Below, in pieces: positions 33,600 through 33,881 of a stretch of 33,881 nucleotides of DNA (the first letter of the stretch is position 1; each line of letters opens with the position of its first letter). Under the pieces are notes generated by a model. The model saw nothing but the letters and a program-made list of their open reading frames with translations, had not been told where the DNA came from and did no database searches. The position numbers were made by a program, and so were the translations under genes. The DNA is from Pedobacter rhizosphaerae (lineage in GTDB: Bacteria > Bacteroidota > Bacteroidia > Sphingobacteriales > Sphingobacteriaceae), in the NCBI RefSeq assembly GCF_900111155.1, contig NZ_FOGG01000040.1, positions 10,031 to 43,911 of the forward strand, given 5' to 3'.

Positions 33600-33881
33600 G
33601 TGGAAAAAAAATTAATTTTCCATCTTTTTAAATTTGGCTTATTTGACTGTATTTCAGATATTTAAGTATAAATAATTGAAATTTATGCCAGTCCAGAAAC
33701 CAGTTTTCAAGCCCTATTATCAGAACCAGATCATGGCTATTCCGCCCACTCTGGATGAACTTGTGGCAAAAGGCCATCCTGTTCGCATTGTGAACGATGT
33801 CATTAACCGAATCAATATCCAGGGGCTGTTGGATGCTTATAAGATTAAGGGCACTTCAAGCTACCATCCACAAATGCTGTT
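33568..33881 (+). mobile_element. IS1182-family insertion sequence, left part
   Basis: The element begins with a terminal-repeat-like hairpin and continues through the start of the transposase to the window edge. The right end and target duplication are outside the window, so the boundary is approximate. Confidence 0.7.
33685..33881 (+). CDS. IS1182-family transposase, N-terminal fragment
   Basis: The first 65 residues are visible; the gene continues beyond the window. It starts MPVQKPVFKPYYQNQ and contains the phrases IPPTLDELVAKGHPVRIVND and SSYHPQMLL, typical of the DUF772 N-terminal domain of IS1182/IS5-superfamily transposases, in which the DDE catalytic domain follows. The ATG at 33685 follows an A/T-rich leader about 90 bp inside the element. 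Transcribed toward the right edge, away from operon set C. Confidence 0.85.
   Translation, partial: MPVQKPVFKPYYQNQIMAIPPTLDELVAKGHPVRIVNDVINRINIQGLLDAYKIKGTSSYHPQML

Overview
The window looks like a chromosome segment from a Bacteroidota, most likely Sphingobacteriaceae (Pedobacter-like). Evidence for this: promoters of the TAnnTTTG type, A-rich start regions with weak Shine-Dalgarno sequences, PorP/SprF proteins, gliding-motility C-terminal domains of the type IX secretion system (T9SS), an NrtR-type Nudix regulator and BadF-type sugar kinases. Genus is an inference. No rRNA, tRNA or CRISPR array was seen.

Region 1 (1-6800), central metabolism: a threonine aldolase (-), a BadF/NAGK-type sugar kinase (+), a Nudix-fold regulator with a degraded catalytic box (-), and an operon pfkA / degenerate BadF-family kinase / gapA (+). 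A palindrome GTGTA-N5-TACAC occurs three times: between the aldolase and kinase genes, between the regulator and pfkA, and upstream of a probable free-standing small RNA (about 6568-6730). This looks like a small local regulon.

Region 2 (6800-9630): a broken SUKH/SMI1-like gene, a DeoR-family repressor divergent from a 5'-nucleotidase with three phased operator-like repeats between them, then four tandem copies of a 249-bp non-coding repeat.

Region 3 (9630-16750): a double-glycine-leader peptide gene, a terminator, an HlyD-type adaptor and a C39-peptidase ABC exporter (a compact peptide export unit); a lipoprotein with two DUF4394 modules; a small exported unknown; a Crp/Fnr regulator; and a sigma factor consisting only of region 2.

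Region 4 (16841-33325), the most striking part: three consecutive paralogous four-gene operons, all on the minus strand. Each runs large exported beta-rich protein, about 230-residue exported Ig-like protein, protein with a T9SS gliding-type C-terminal domain, PorP/SprF outer-membrane protein. It resembles a SprB/SprF adhesin locus in which the adhesin has been divided into three separately secreted polypeptides, only the last of which carries the export signal. Sets A (16841-22409) and C (28047-33325) have IgGFc-binding-like large proteins; set B (22939-27845) has a different N-terminal part on the same terminal module.

The right edge (33567-33881) is the start of an IS1182-type insertion sequence, cut by the window.
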